Both the position numbers and the translations under genes were made by a program. Of a stretch of DNA of 64,000 nucleotides, positions 48,480-58,058 are shown piece after piece. Origin of the DNA: Vibrio sp. 10N.261.45.E2 (lineage in GTDB: Bacteria; Pseudomonadota; Gammaproteobacteria; Enterobacterales; Vibrionaceae). Positions within the stretch are counted from its first letter, which is position 1; each line of letters begins with the position of its first letter. The DNA lies in NCBI RefSeq assembly GCF_002875705.1, contig NZ_MCZZ01000142.1, forward strand, positions 1 through 64,000. The letters are read 5' to 3'. The notes under the pieces are model-generated. The model saw only the letters and a list, made by a program, of their open reading frames with translations. It searched no databases and was not told the origin of the DNA.

Positions 48480-49397
48480 ATGGGCAATAACATCTATATA
48501 CAAGGCTTGAAACGTCTGTATTTATGGTTGGCTATAGGATTTGTCATCTATATCGCCTGGAACAATTCATCAGAATTAACCACTACATTAAAGTCAGCAC
48601 ATTCGCTCTCTATAGCGCTCATGGGCCTGTGTTTATGCCTATCCGGGTTGAGCTATTTGTGCCGTTCACTCCGCTGGCTGGGGTATATACGCCGTACAGA
48701 ACGCAAGGCTTCGATAACTCGGCATATCATCATATACCTTTCAGGTTTTGCTTTTACTGCATCTCCGGGAAAAGCTGGGGAGCTAATGCGCGGAACATAC
48801 CTAGATGATCTAGGGGTACCCTTTCGCTACACGTTTGTAAGCTTTATATCAGAACGATTACTTGATGTTATGGTCGTTTCACTCTTAGGCACATATTTCC
48901 TTATCGAGCATTGCAATCGTACGCTTAGCTTAGCGTCGTTAGCTACTTTTTTTTTGCCTTTCATTGTTGTCCCCGCTCTCAATGTGTTGCTGAATTCTCT
49001 TTCAACTAACCGAAGGTTTGAGTCAATAACGATGCTTATTGATTTATGGAGAATGCCAATAGCGTTCAAAAGTCAGCTTCTTACATTATTAGCATGGACA
49101 GCTCAGGGAGTAATCTTGTACCTATTATTGGCTAACTTAGATGTTAAGATCAACATAGCAATGGCGGTAAGTATTTATTGTCTAGGCTTGTTGATAGGTG
49201 CTGCATCATTAATACCCGGCGGTATCGGGGCAACGGAGGTTGGAATGATTTGGCTCTTGACTCAGGTTGGCGTTAGTATCGAAATAGCGACTATTGGTTC
49301 AGTTGTAACTAGAATATTGACTTTATGGCCTGCTATGTTAACTGGATTGGTTTGCGCTTTTATCCTTAGAAAACCAAAAGATGCTGTTTCTACTTAA
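48480..49397 (+). CDS. flippase-like membrane protein (LPG synthase TM family)
   Basis: A 305-residue protein with seven or eight helices and the family segments GKAGELMRG (about 98-106), ERLLDV and PGGIGATEVGM (about 248). This UPF0104/AglD-like family is linked to lipid-linked sugar metabolism or transport, without a settled activity. It is last in the operon and may help present the polyprenyl-arabinose donor; that is an inference. Just beyond it the IS island begins. Confidence 0.75.
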   Translation: MGNNIYIQGLKRLYLWLAIGFVIYIAWNNSSELTTTLKSAHSLSIALMGLCLCLSGLSYLCRSLRWLGYIRRTERKASITRHIIIYLSGFAFTASPGKAGELMRGTYLDDLGVPFRYTFVSFISERLLDVMVVSLLGTYFLIEHCNRTLSLASLATFFLPFIVVPALNVLLNSLSTNRRFESITMLIDLWRMPIAFKSQLLTLLAWTAQGVILYLLLANLDVKINIAMAVSIYCLGLLIGAASLIPGGIGATEVGMIWLLTQVGVSIEIATIGSVVTRILTLWPAMLTGLVCAFILRKPKDAVST

Positions 49398-49424
49398 CGA
49401 GTCCCATAGACCACGGAAAAATCA

Positions 49425-49770
49425 TGAACATCTGCGTCAATAAAAGCTTGCCAGAACCTTTAAAGGTACCCACAATTCATCGCACACATTGCTCTTTTGT
49501 GTTCGATGTTCGCTTTTAGCGTCGTTTCACTCTTCAACACGTTTAAGCACATCTGCTTGAACCTTGCGTAGTTTTCTGCACCTTCCTCTGCTCGTTTTCG
49601 ACGCAGTGTCTAACGACCAGCGCATCGACTCAACCAACCAGCTTGAACGCGTGGCATTTAACAATTCTTTAGCACTTAATTCCTTCGAGATAATGTAGTA
49701 TCTCACCGTTAATTCTGACTCTTTCGCGACCTCTCTTTTTGCCATAAAGAAACAACGATATCCATTTTTT
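49425..49770 (-). pseudogene. ISAs1-family transposase, C-terminal fragment
   Basis: The minus strand reads AKREVAKESELTVRYYI, then WLVESMRWSLDTA, then a frameshifted CLNVLKSETT-like tail, the usual end of ISAs1 transposases. It has stops and frameshifts. The other half is at 51037-51525; the two are separated by an ISL3 element. Confidence 0.8.
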
Positions 49771-51036
49771 GGTTCATCGCGGGTTCGTGGGAACTAAAAA
49801 CAAAAACGATAGTAAGTGATATGATTTAGTCGCCAAACACAAACTACCGTTTTCATGCAGGTCCATACTTTCCTATCTTCATTCTGGGAAGGCTTTCAAA
49901 TAGCAAAATCTCATCAAACAGCATCACTTATTACCCTGACTCTTAAACCTAACTCTGAGGCTAAATGCTTTTGTGGTATAGAGGCCGAGGCTATCCATAG
50001 GATCAATGGTGTCATGTAAAATAGGCCATGTTGCTCGTTGTTCCTGCTGAACTTTCTGTTCAAACACAAAGAATTAAGTGTCGTCAATGCGGTATAAGAA
50101 CAGAGCCTCTATCTTGGTTGGGGCCTTATGAGCGTATAACGAAGCGCCTAAGAAATTATATAGAACAACTACTGCCTGTTCTTCCCATTAAGCATATCTC
50201 CCAGTTAACGAGCATTCATTGGCACACCATTAAAGAAATATATAAACGCCAACTTAGCCAGTGAAATGGTAGGGGCTAAAGCAATTCGTCATGGAGGAGT
50301 TCGCTATCTTTAAGGAACATAGGTATGCAACTGCTATTGCTTACACTAAGACTCACCAAGTCATTTGGATAGGACTAGGCCGTAGTCGCAAAGGCATACG
50401 ACCGCTTTTCGAACAGATAGACAAACATGGCTACAATACCGAAGCGGGCGCGATGGATATGAATACGGCGTTTGACCTTGAAGTCCAAGCTCATTGCTCG
50501 AACGAAAAAATCTTTTACGACTTATTCCATGTTGTTGCCAAGTTCGGTCGAGAGGTGATGGATAGAGTCAGAGTCGACCAAGCCAACAAACTCAAGCAAG
50601 ATAAAAAAGCGAGGCTATGGGTCAAGCGCTCACGCTGGGTGTTGCTGAAAAATAGAGGCAACTTAAATGCACATCAAGACAGCTATCTTACAGAAATATT
50701 GAATATCAATAAGGACTTAATGACCACTTATATACTCGGTGCACAACTCAAAGAGCTTTGGTATTGTGAATCAGAAGTACATGCTAAAGGGCTCCGAAAG
50801 GCGTGGTGGGAAAAAGTAAAAGGGAGTGGGATTAAGCCATTGAAAGAGATCGTACGAAAACTAGGTCCTTATCTTCACGGTATTATCGCATCGGAAAGTT
50901 ATCCACTAAATACCAGCACACTGGAAGGGATAAACAACAAGATAAAGCTAATCAAGCGAATGGGGGGTGGGTATCGAGATACGCTTACTTCTTCTTGAAG
51001 ATAAAAGCGGCTTTCACCGGAAAGCTGCGATGAACC
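49771..51036 (+). mobile_element. ISL3-family insertion sequence (decayed)
   Basis: A 1266-bp element. The left end GGTTCATCGCGGG and the complement of the right end GGTTCATCGCAGC form terminal inverted repeats, with T-rich DNA on both sides. It interrupts the ISAs1 transposase exactly where its reading frame (LEWPELKK... then ...AKREVAKES) is resumed on the far side. Confidence 0.8.
49855..51031 (+). pseudogene. ISL3-family transposase, frameshifted
   Basis: Starts MQVHTFLSSFWEGFQIAKSH; zinc-finger cysteines (CFCG, later CRQCG) are N-terminal. Catalytic-region segments AMDMNTAFDLEVQAHC, YDLFHVVAKFGREV and STLEGINNKIKLIKRM are readable. A stop near 50017, a frameshift before 50028, a break near 50264-50291 and another near 50980 leave it non-functional. 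The frame after the last shift gives the expected tail AYFFLKIKAAF. Confidence 0.85.
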
Positions 51037-51525
51037 TTTTTTAGCTCTGGCCATTCAAGTCTAATATCACCTAAAACAATCAAATCAGTATTCGTTGAGG
51101 CCAGTCTCGTATCCTGGTGAACACGAGATTTTTCTAGCGTGCTATGTGAATCACGATCGTGTTTTTGTAACATAACCATTAAACGTTTGATCTAAACGCC
51201 CCTGATTACCGTTAACCGCCAGTAAGTAATCAGCATTCTTATTACGTATTTTCTGAGCAATGTTCTTTTGACGTCCCATTGCATCAATAGTGACCAAACA
51301 ACCTGATATATCAAGCAGCTCGAGCAACTCTGGGATAGCGGTGATCTCATGCGGTTTCTCGTGAACTTTACGTTATCCGATACTAGCACCATTTTCAGTC
51401 GCTAAAGCGTTTACCATGTGAATAGCACCAAGACCGCGAGACTCAACATAAGAGCTTCTAACGGCTTACCGTCAATGGCAATCACTTCACCTTTAGTAAG
51501 CTCAGTGCAATCCTTCATCCATTCT
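51037..51525 (-). pseudogene. ISAs1-family transposase, middle fragment
   Basis: Readable segments in order: EWMKDCTELTKGEVIAIDGK, then [40 protein letters not shown] and LEWPELKK. These are the conserved DDE core of ISAs1 transposases, with several frameshifts. The N-terminal third is missing where the IS5-type element begins at 51526. Confidence 0.8.
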
Positions 51526-52562
51526 GGCTTTGTTGCGTAATTCAGCGAGACTAAATCAAGAACCTACGACCTAATCAGCTACATTTCGTAGCCCTATGCC
51601 TAGACTTTGTTACAAAACAACTAACTGGGAGCAATAAAAGCAGTCACTCATTAATCGTGACTCTCAGACCTTTTGGATCGATGAAGAGGTGATAAACGTT
51701 GGGCGCAAAGCAAACAGAATAAGCGCGGAAGGCCACGTCGATTCAGTTATCAGAACAGCGCTCATGGTGAAACGAGTTTTTTCTATGCCACGGAGATTCC
51801 TGCCAGGATTTATCGACTCAATGTTTAGACTTCTCCATGTTTCATTAAGTTGTCCGAATTTCACTTGCATCAGTCGTAGATCCAAGAAAGCTAAGGTCTC
51901 ATTTAACACTAAAAGGAGAGGAGTAATACAGCACCTAGCCATTGATGCGACTGACTTTAAGGCTTATGACGAAGCTGAATGAAAAGTCAAAAAACACGGG
52001 ACAGATGGCAAGCGTAGAGTATGGCGAAAGCTGCATATTGTCGTCGATATAAACACTCATGAAATTATTGCAGCCGAACTAAGTTAATCGACGGTTACAG
52101 ATGGGGAAGTACTTCCGAACTTATTGAAAAAAACACGCGGGTGTACCCTTGAGGCGTCTGGTGAAGGCGCTTACGAAACGAGAGCGTTGTCGCACTGCTT
52201 TAAGGTTAAGCGAACCGATGCGCTTATTCCTCTAAGAGAAGGGGCAACATTCTGAGAGTGTGGTCACCCTCGAAATCTAGCCATGGGTTGCAAGAAGTTA
52301 TACGGCTCAAATAATTATTGGAAAGAGCGTTATGGACACCACAGACGATCACTGTCAGAAACCGCGATGTATCGAGTTAAACAGTTGCTAGGAGGACGAC
52401 TGTAGTTAAGAAATCACAATGCTTAGGTGGGTGAAACATACGCAATGATAAAAGCATTGAACCAGCTTACTGGGTTAGGCGTGCCTGAAACTTGTAGTAT
52501 TGACTAAGAAACACACGAAGCGGGATGGCTCTATCTCTAAATTTAATCACGGAACAAAACCC
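51526..52562 (+). mobile_element. IS5/IS903-type insertion sequence (decayed)
   Basis: A 1037-bp element. Left end GGCTTTGTTGCGTAATTCAG; right end AATTTAATCACGGAACAAAACC is a degraded complement. Length is normal for the IS903 group. It cuts the ISAs1 transposase after the codons for EWMKDC. No clear target duplication remains. Confidence 0.8.
51653..52507 (+). pseudogene. IS5-family transposase, several stops
   Basis: Readable in pieces: RSLTFWIDEEV, HLAIDATDFKAYDEAE-stop, KRRVWRKLHIVVDI, GEGAYETRA, KERYGHHRRSLSETAMYR and a tail LTGLGVPETCSID. These follow the IS903 transposase order. At least four in-frame stops make it dead. Confidence 0.85.
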
Positions 52563-52759
52563 GGAACAGTATAAATGAGTTGCTTGAATCACTCATACTC
52601 AGGTTTCTGTATTATCTAGGAGACGATTTAATAATCTACAATATGTCTTAACTTAAGGTAGTCGAATTTTAAACCTAAGACAAACCAAGCACTAGTATCG
52701 AATTCGCAACACCTCCTGAGCCACTATGTGTAAACGACCTTTACTCGGTGTCTTTGAAA
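52563..52759. other. non-coding DNA between IS5-type element and O-antigen operon
   Basis: About 200 nt in which I see no gene. The missing N-terminal part of the ISAs1 transposase would be expected here but is not readable, so DNA was probably lost at the IS5-type insertion. Confidence 0.4.
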
Positions 52760-52792
52760 CTCTGGGAGACATCAAATGAATGCCTCCCAGAG
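52760..52792 (-). terminator. hairpin after the GT-C gene
   Basis: Perfect 9-bp stem CTCTGGGAG / CTCCCAGAG with a 15-nt loop and a short T run (TTTC) on the minus strand, 16 nt past the stop. A plausible end of the minus-strand operon. Confidence 0.5.
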
Positions 52793-52807
52793 CTGGTTCG
52801 AGTAAGG

Positions 52808-54727
52808 CTATCGAAGGTTTATAAGTGAAATTTGTTCAATAGCTATCTCTCCTTCTCTATCAAGAATGTCTACTCTTATATTCCGAACATTTCCTTCCAA
52901 ATTGAGAGGCCAATACATCTCGACAAACTCTAGTCCTTTACTGACTGGAAGCTTAACACTATTCTCGAAGTCGTAGCCGGAACCGACATCGAATATCATC
53001 TCAAATAAACCACTCTCAGAGCTTTTTACTTTCAACTTTAGCAACATATTCCCACTTAGTTGAATGTCCTGGTTGTGAAGGTAGAAAAAAGGATCATCTC
53101 CACTCGTTTTAGCGATAACACTAGAGCCATCTGCACTGAAACCTTGAACTTGCGAGTTAACTTCTATATTACTTAAATCGAAATTGATGATGGTTTCTTC
53201 AACTAAAGTAGTTTGGTTTTCTAATTTCTTATACACTACATAATTGTGACCAAAAATACGAGGCAATGTGAATATAGGCTCATAACCAATTAAAAAGCTT
53301 TTACTTGTAAGAACTTTCGTAACTGGAAGATAATATGGTGTGTCTACTATTACTACGTAATCAGGTTTATACTTTTCAAGTAATTCAACCGAGTAATTCC
53401 TATAACCTCCATTGTCAACGACCTCGGGTGTAACTAAACCTAGTATATCATAAACCTTACCTGGAATTTCGTATCCGAGATAACCGACTTCAAACGCATA
53501 AACGGATGCCTCAGTCATTCCAGAATCGTTCATATCAGATAATATAACATCCGACATTACTCGGCGCTCTTCGTTTAAATATGTGTTTGCTCCCAAAAAG
53601 TCAGACTCAAATCGATTTACGTTATTCTTGACCTCAATGTATGCAGAGAACAAACAGCACACTAGTAAAACGACAGTAGACGCAAAATATAATTTATTCT
53701 TCATACTTTGCTTGGCAACAATTTTACCAAAGGAAAAACTAAGTAGTTTAATGCTAGTGTAATAAACTAAAGCATAGAAAACCGGTATTATTGGAGCATA
53801 ATACCAAGGCGAATGAGGCATACCTTTAAACTGAAACATTAAAACATAGAATACGCTCCAGAGAAAAACCAACGAACCTCGCTGTTTGATATTAAATATA
53901 CTAAAAGTAAATCCAACAAGAAACAAGATTAATAATGTACCACTCAAAATTGGATGATCATGGAACCTCATGAGTTCCAAATAGTGCGTCACATTAAATA
54001 ATCCCGAGACTTCAGAGCCAAAGTAATTTTTCGCATAGAAACTATTAGGCAATAAAGAGTCGAAGTGAGCATACAAAAATATACAAACAAATAAAAACAA
54101 AGCAAATGCATACTTTGTACTATTTACTATATTCCAAAACCGTTCCTTCAAACTGTTTTGCTGACAAATAAAAAGGTAATGACAGGTTATCAAAAATGGG
54201 ACAAGTATACCATCCAGTCGAGTAAAGAGCAGTAATACAGCGCAGAATGAAAGTAGTTTAAGTCTATCTAAACTATAGAAATAAAAGCACAACAGTGAAA
54301 GAAATGTATAAAGGGAGGTCTCCATCCCATAAGATAGGTACACCTGTATAGACAGGGGCGCCAGCATACAAATAACAAGTGAAGATATAGAAATACTATT
54401 ATTTTTCCTAAGAATCAGATATATAACAGTATTACACAGAGCCCAAAAAACAGCTCCTAAAATTACACTTGATGTTGGTATATCAAAACCGAGTAAACTA
54501 CAGAAAGCCAAAATAGAAGTATAGATAAAGGTCGTCGAACCATATACAGGGCTCGCATCCTGCAATGACCACAAAATCTGTCCTGTTTCAGCAAAATTTT
54601 TGGAAAACTGATAGGTAATATAGGCGTCATCTAGACCACCTATTTCAAATGTACCTAGAAGAAAATAAACCACACTAAATATAAAAAGCAACACCAACAC
54701 AGTGTAATCGATATACTTATTGACCAT
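52808..54727 (-). CDS. GT-C membrane glycosyltransferase, AftB/TfpW-like
   Basis: A 639-residue protein with about 11 helices (about 1-390) and a C-terminal soluble domain. The first loop has GLDDAYITYQFSKNFAETGQ followed by a GSTT segment. This follows the DDAYI...G.T pattern of polyprenyl-phospho-arabinofuranose-dependent transferases such as mycobacterial AftB. DD are the presumed catalytic acidic residues. The fold is confident, the sugar is inferred from the nearby DprE1/DprE2/UbiA set. It is last in the wzm-wzt operon and 46 nt after the preceding gene. Confidence 0.7.
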   Translation of the reverse strand: MVNKYIDYTVLVLLFIFSVVYFLLGTFEIGGLDDAYITYQFSKNFAETGQILWSLQDASPVYGSTTFIYTSILAFCSLLGFDIPTSSVILGAVFWALCNTVIYLILRKNNSISISSLVICMLAPLSIQVYLSYGMETSLYTFLSLLCFYFYSLDRLKLLSFCAVLLLFTRLDGILVPFLITCHYLFICQQNSLKERFWNIVNSTKYAFALFLFVCIFLYAHFDSLLPNSFYAKNYFGSEVSGLFNVTHYLELMRFHDHPILSGTLLILFLVGFTFSIFNIKQRGSLVFLWSVFYVLMFQFKGMPHSPWYYAPIIPVFYALVYYTSIKLLSFSFGKIVAKQSMKNKLYFASTVVLLVCCLFSAYIEVKNNVNRFESDFLGANTYLNEERRVMSDVILSDMNDSGMTEASVYAFEVGYLGYEIPGKVYDILGLVTPEVVDNGGYRNYSVELLEKYKPDYVVIVDTPYYLPVTKVLTSKSFLIGYEPIFTLPRIFGHNYVVYKKLENQTTLVEETIINFDLSNIEVNSQVQGFSADGSSVIAKTSGDDPFFYLHNQDIQLSGNMLLKLKVKSSESGLFEMIFDVGSGYDFENSVKLPVSKGLEFVEMYWPLNLEGNVRNIRVDILDREGEIAIEQISLINLR

Positions 54728-54773
54728 TGGGGAATCCGTTTAGTTATATAAAATTGAACAGAATTAGCTATTT

Positions 54774-57122
54774 TTACCAGCGAGTATTCTCAGTATAAAC
54801 AGTAGAAAATGTCATACCAGCGCTCTTAACAACCGTTGGTAGAAGTCGCTCAATCGCATGCATATATGAGCCATCATAAGGTAGCGGCTCTGGTTGAATA
54901 TAGATTGAAAAGTCAGAGTGAACTAAGGGCAGCAATGCGCATGGTTTTGCCCAAAACATTGTCCCAACGGGAAACACACTAGTTACGCCTTCTTGAATAC
55001 CGAGGTCCTTAGACAATGCATCAATAAAAAGTTGATTTTTACCGGCACAAACTTCATGAACATCTTCAGAGAAAATTAAACCTACATTTTTATCTTCCAT
55101 GATAGATTGAATCTGGTCGAAATGAGCAGGACTACCAACGAGACTACCCATTAAATACTTCCTCCAACGATCTCCAACTCCGTCACCGTCGACATCGAAA
55201 GATTTTTTACTATGAAAATGTCCAATCATGTCATAATTTGAATTAAACAATTCATCCTTTAAATCTATAAACAGTGGACCTATATCTCTACCTTTGTTTG
55301 CTACTTTCTTAATTACAAGATTATTAACTTTTGTGATAGAGAAAGTCTTTCTCATTTCATCCTCGTCAACATCCTTGCAAACAGTTATATACAGGTCAAA
55401 ACTAGACGTAATATTCTCAAAGTATGACGCGAACTCTCCTGCCAATTCGGTATAAAAAAGGTGTAGGTGAACTGCAATATTATTTTCGCTGAAGCTATTC
55501 TCTTTGTTGGTGTCGACTATATGACAGTTGTGGGTAGTGACGTTAGAATTAAGCTTTAATTGCTCATACAATGGCACGCAGTAGACCGAGGATTTATTCT
55601 TGCTAATCCACTCCAAATTAGAAAATCCAGGTAATGGCGAGCTAACATGTAGTCCTTTTCTAGAGTAGTTTACGTATGACTTTATGGCGTCATCCAAGCT
55701 TTGACTTGGATTAAAATAATCTACGTCGAACATACCCGATAGTTTGATTTCGTCACACATACTGATTTGTTCTCGAACAAGATCATGTGACTCCCCTAGC
55801 AGGGCTTCTAACTTATAACTGTAATCAGCAAAGTCCAAAACATCATCAACCAGACGCTTATTAAGATCAGATCTAGCCCCCATTTCAAACTGTCTAACTA
55901 TTACATCAGAAGCGCTAGAAACATCTAAGTAGTCAACAACCGTAGCATCACACTCATTCTCACGGAAGAAATCCGCAAATCCAGTCGAGTGATTAAAACA
56001 AACTACGTGTTTATTCTTGTTCAGCGCATCAATAACCACATTTGGGAAAGGATCTAGCCTAGAAGTCAAAAGGAATACATCTGCCAGTTCCAAAAGTGGA
56101 TCTATACTTTGTTGATGTTCTAAGAAGAAGAAGTTTTTATATAGTTGATATTCATCGAGCTGTTTTTTTAACCATACTGAGTAACTAAGGTCAAACTCAG
56201 GGTCATACCCCCCTCCAATCCATATAAAGGCAAACTCATCAGCATATTTATCCTTAACTATCTTTGCTATCTCGATGAATACGTCAACGCCTTTCCTTGG
56301 TTGCACATACCCGGCACCAACGACAATTTTAGTGCCTTTTTTAAGCCCTAGTTTGCTTCTGATTTTTTCGGGAGATAAGTTTTCTCCATAAGAAGTTGGC
56401 AGGTACTTCAATTTACCTTGAGGTAGTATATTTATGTTGTTGGGAATCTTATTGGCTCCCATTACTGACTCAATCTCTTCGAGAAGAGACTCTTTTATAA
56501 TGTTAGCAGGAACAACCACATTATCTGCTAGCAACACTGTATTAACCAACTTTCCAACTGGTCGAGTGTAATCCTTGAACTCATGGACTAATGAAACTGA
56601 AGGAATATTTAACGTATGGCTAGCAATTAGCATTGGCAGCGTTTCAACTGAGTTACAAATAATCCCCTTGATCTTGTACTTTGATTGTATATTTGATAGC
56701 AAAGCTTCACATAACTTGGAATTATCCTGGCAGTTTTCTAATACGAGAAAGCTATTTTTAACAAAATCATCATGTATATTTGATTTTCTAAGCACTGCGG
56801 AAATAACGTTATATCTCTCTAACCACTCCTTCGCTAGGTTAAGTCCAACAAGCGGAGCTCCAGTACCGGAAGATTCGTGAGAAACTATTATGACTGTTTC
56901 TTTATTTTTGTCATACTCTATTTCCCCTAATCTTACATGGTAATCGTACAACTGTCTTTCGCAGCAAGTTCTTCCTTCCTGTCTACCATGTACAATATAA
57001 TGCTGTAAGGGAGACTTAACATCCTTTAGGTCAGGGTTAGTATCTAAATAGTACTCTGGGTCTAATTTGTAACCACTACGAATGTAATGATAAATATTTC
57101 GCAGCAATATTACATATCTCAT
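54774..57122 (-). CDS. GT4-RgpF fusion glycosyltransferase
   Basis: A 782-residue cytoplasmic protein. Residues about 18-50 have the DPEYYLDTNPDL...HYIVHGRQEGR motif often seen at the start of such enzymes. A GT4 (GT-B) domain follows (about 74-435; SRLDPFPNVVIDAL). A rhamnan-synthesis F (RgpF) domain fills about 550-782 (AVHLHLFY, NKGRDIGP, HFHSKKS, FPVGTMFWAK). RgpF domains occur in rhamnose-polymer synthesis, so a rhamnose-containing O-chain is possible. It sits between an epimerase (15 nt upstream) and the GT-C gene. Confidence 0.85.
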   Translation of the reverse strand: MRYVILLRNIYHYIRSGYKLDPEYYLDTNPDLKDVKSPLQHYIVHGRQEGRTCCERQLYDYHVRLGEIEYDKNKETVIIVSHESSGTGAPLVGLNLAKEWLERYNVISAVLRKSNIHDDFVKNSFLVLENCQDNSKLCEALLSNIQSKYKIKGIICNSVETLPMLIASHTLNIPSVSLVHEFKDYTRPVGKLVNTVLLADNVVVPANIIKESLLEEIESVMGANKIPNNINILPQGKLKYLPTSYGENLSPEKIRSKLGLKKGTKIVVGAGYVQPRKGVDVFIEIAKIVKDKYADEFAFIWIGGGYDPEFDLSYSVWLKKQLDEYQLYKNFFFLEHQQSIDPLLELADVFLLTSRLDPFPNVVIDALNKNKHVVCFNHSTGFADFFRENECDATVVDYLDVSSASDVIVRQFEMGARSDLNKRLVDDVLDFADYSYKLEALLGESHDLVREQISMCDEIKLSGMFDVDYFNPSQSLDDAIKSYVNYSRKGLHVSSPLPGFSNLEWISKNKSSVYCVPLYEQLKLNSNVTTHNCHIVDTNKENSFSENNIAVHLHLFYTELAGEFASYFENITSSFDLYITVCKDVDEDEMRKTFSITKVNNLVIKKVANKGRDIGPLFIDLKDELFNSNYDMIGHFHSKKSFDVDGDGVGDRWRKYLMGSLVGSPAHFDQIQSIMEDKNVGLIFSEDVHEVCAGKNQLFIDALSKDLGIQEGVTSVFPVGTMFWAKPCALLPLVHSDFSIYIQPEPLPYDGSYMHAIERLLPTVVKSAGMTFSTVYTENTRW

Positions 57123-57137
57123 TTATAATTAACCTAA

Positions 57138-58058
57138 TTACTTTCTGAACCATTGAATAGTGTTTTTGACACCTACTGATATATCTATGCTAGCTTCAAA
57201 ACCAAACTCAGACTTTGCTCTACTGCAGTCTAGCTCACTTTTTTGCACATCGATGCTACGACTAGTTTTAAAACTGACCTCTATTTTTTTCCCTAAAGCG
57301 TTCTCAATAGCATGAATAATCTCTAACAACGATACTCCCTTACCACTACCAATATTGAAAGTATTGTGACTCCCTTCATATTCGGCAGACATCATAATCG
57401 CCTCAATTACATCATCTATATAAATATAATCCCTTACTACCTCCCCATCACCCCATATTTCTACTCCAACTCCTGATAGAGCTTTTGAAATAAAAGTGCC
57501 AATCACTCCTTGTTGGTTTCTTCCTGTTTGGAACGGGCCATATGGATTAGACAGTCTTAGTATTACAGCTTTTATCCCGTAAAGATGTTCATATAACTTA
57601 ATATACTTTTCGATCGAAGACTTACTAACCCCGTAAGGAGATATAGGGTTTTCAGGGGTACTTTCGGGAATAGGATAGACTTTACTATTGCCATATATCG
57701 TCCCACCAGATGAAATAAATACTACTTTCTTAACACCATTGATTCTACAAGACTCTAGTAGCTGCAGTGTTTGGAGAATATTCTGTTGAGCATCTCGTAC
57801 TGGGTCTTCCAAAGAGCTCGCAGGTGTACTGGTTGTAATTAAATGGAATACAATATCAATATCACGCGTACAATTGTTCAGGTCATCATTAGAAAGGAAA
57901 TCGCCTTGTACCCATTCCACGCCGTCAATATGCCCTTGCGCTCGATCGAATATTCGTAAGCTCTTTACTTTACCAAGTAACTGGTTGCAAAGATTCGTTC
58001 CTATGAAACCAGATCCACCTAGTACTAAACACCTTGAATTTTCTAATATGTTGTTCAT
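57138..58058 (-). CDS. NAD-dependent epimerase/dehydratase (UDP-sugar type)
   Basis: A 306-residue extended SDR: GGSGFIGTNLC (14-24), SSGGTIYG, YGVSKSSIEKY (catalytic Tyr-Lys, about 143-147) and NIGSGKGVSL. Similar to GalE/UDP-glucuronate epimerase-like enzymes; the substrate is unknown. Its ATG follows the TAG stop of the giant transferase directly, so the two are coupled. Confidence 0.85.
   Translation of the reverse strand: MNNILENSRCLVLGGSGFIGTNLCNQLLGKVKSLRIFDRAQGHIDGVEWVQGDFLSNDDLNNCTRDIDIVFHLITTSTPASSLEDPVRDAQQNILQTLQLLESCRINGVKKVVFISSGGTIYGNSKVYPIPESTPENPISPYGVSKSSIEKYIKLYEHLYGIKAVILRLSNPYGPFQTGRNQQGVIGTFISKALSGVGVEIWGDGEVVRDYIYIDDVIEAIMMSAEYEGSHNTFNIGSGKGVSLLEIIHAIENALGKKIEVSFKTSRSIDVQKSELDCSRAKSEFGFEASIDISVGVKNTIQWFRK

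Noticed and set aside
52563..52759. N-terminal part of the ISAs1 transposase to the right of the IS5-type element
   Set aside because: I read the minus strand in all frames and found no convincing match; only a weak FKDTE-like word near 52750.
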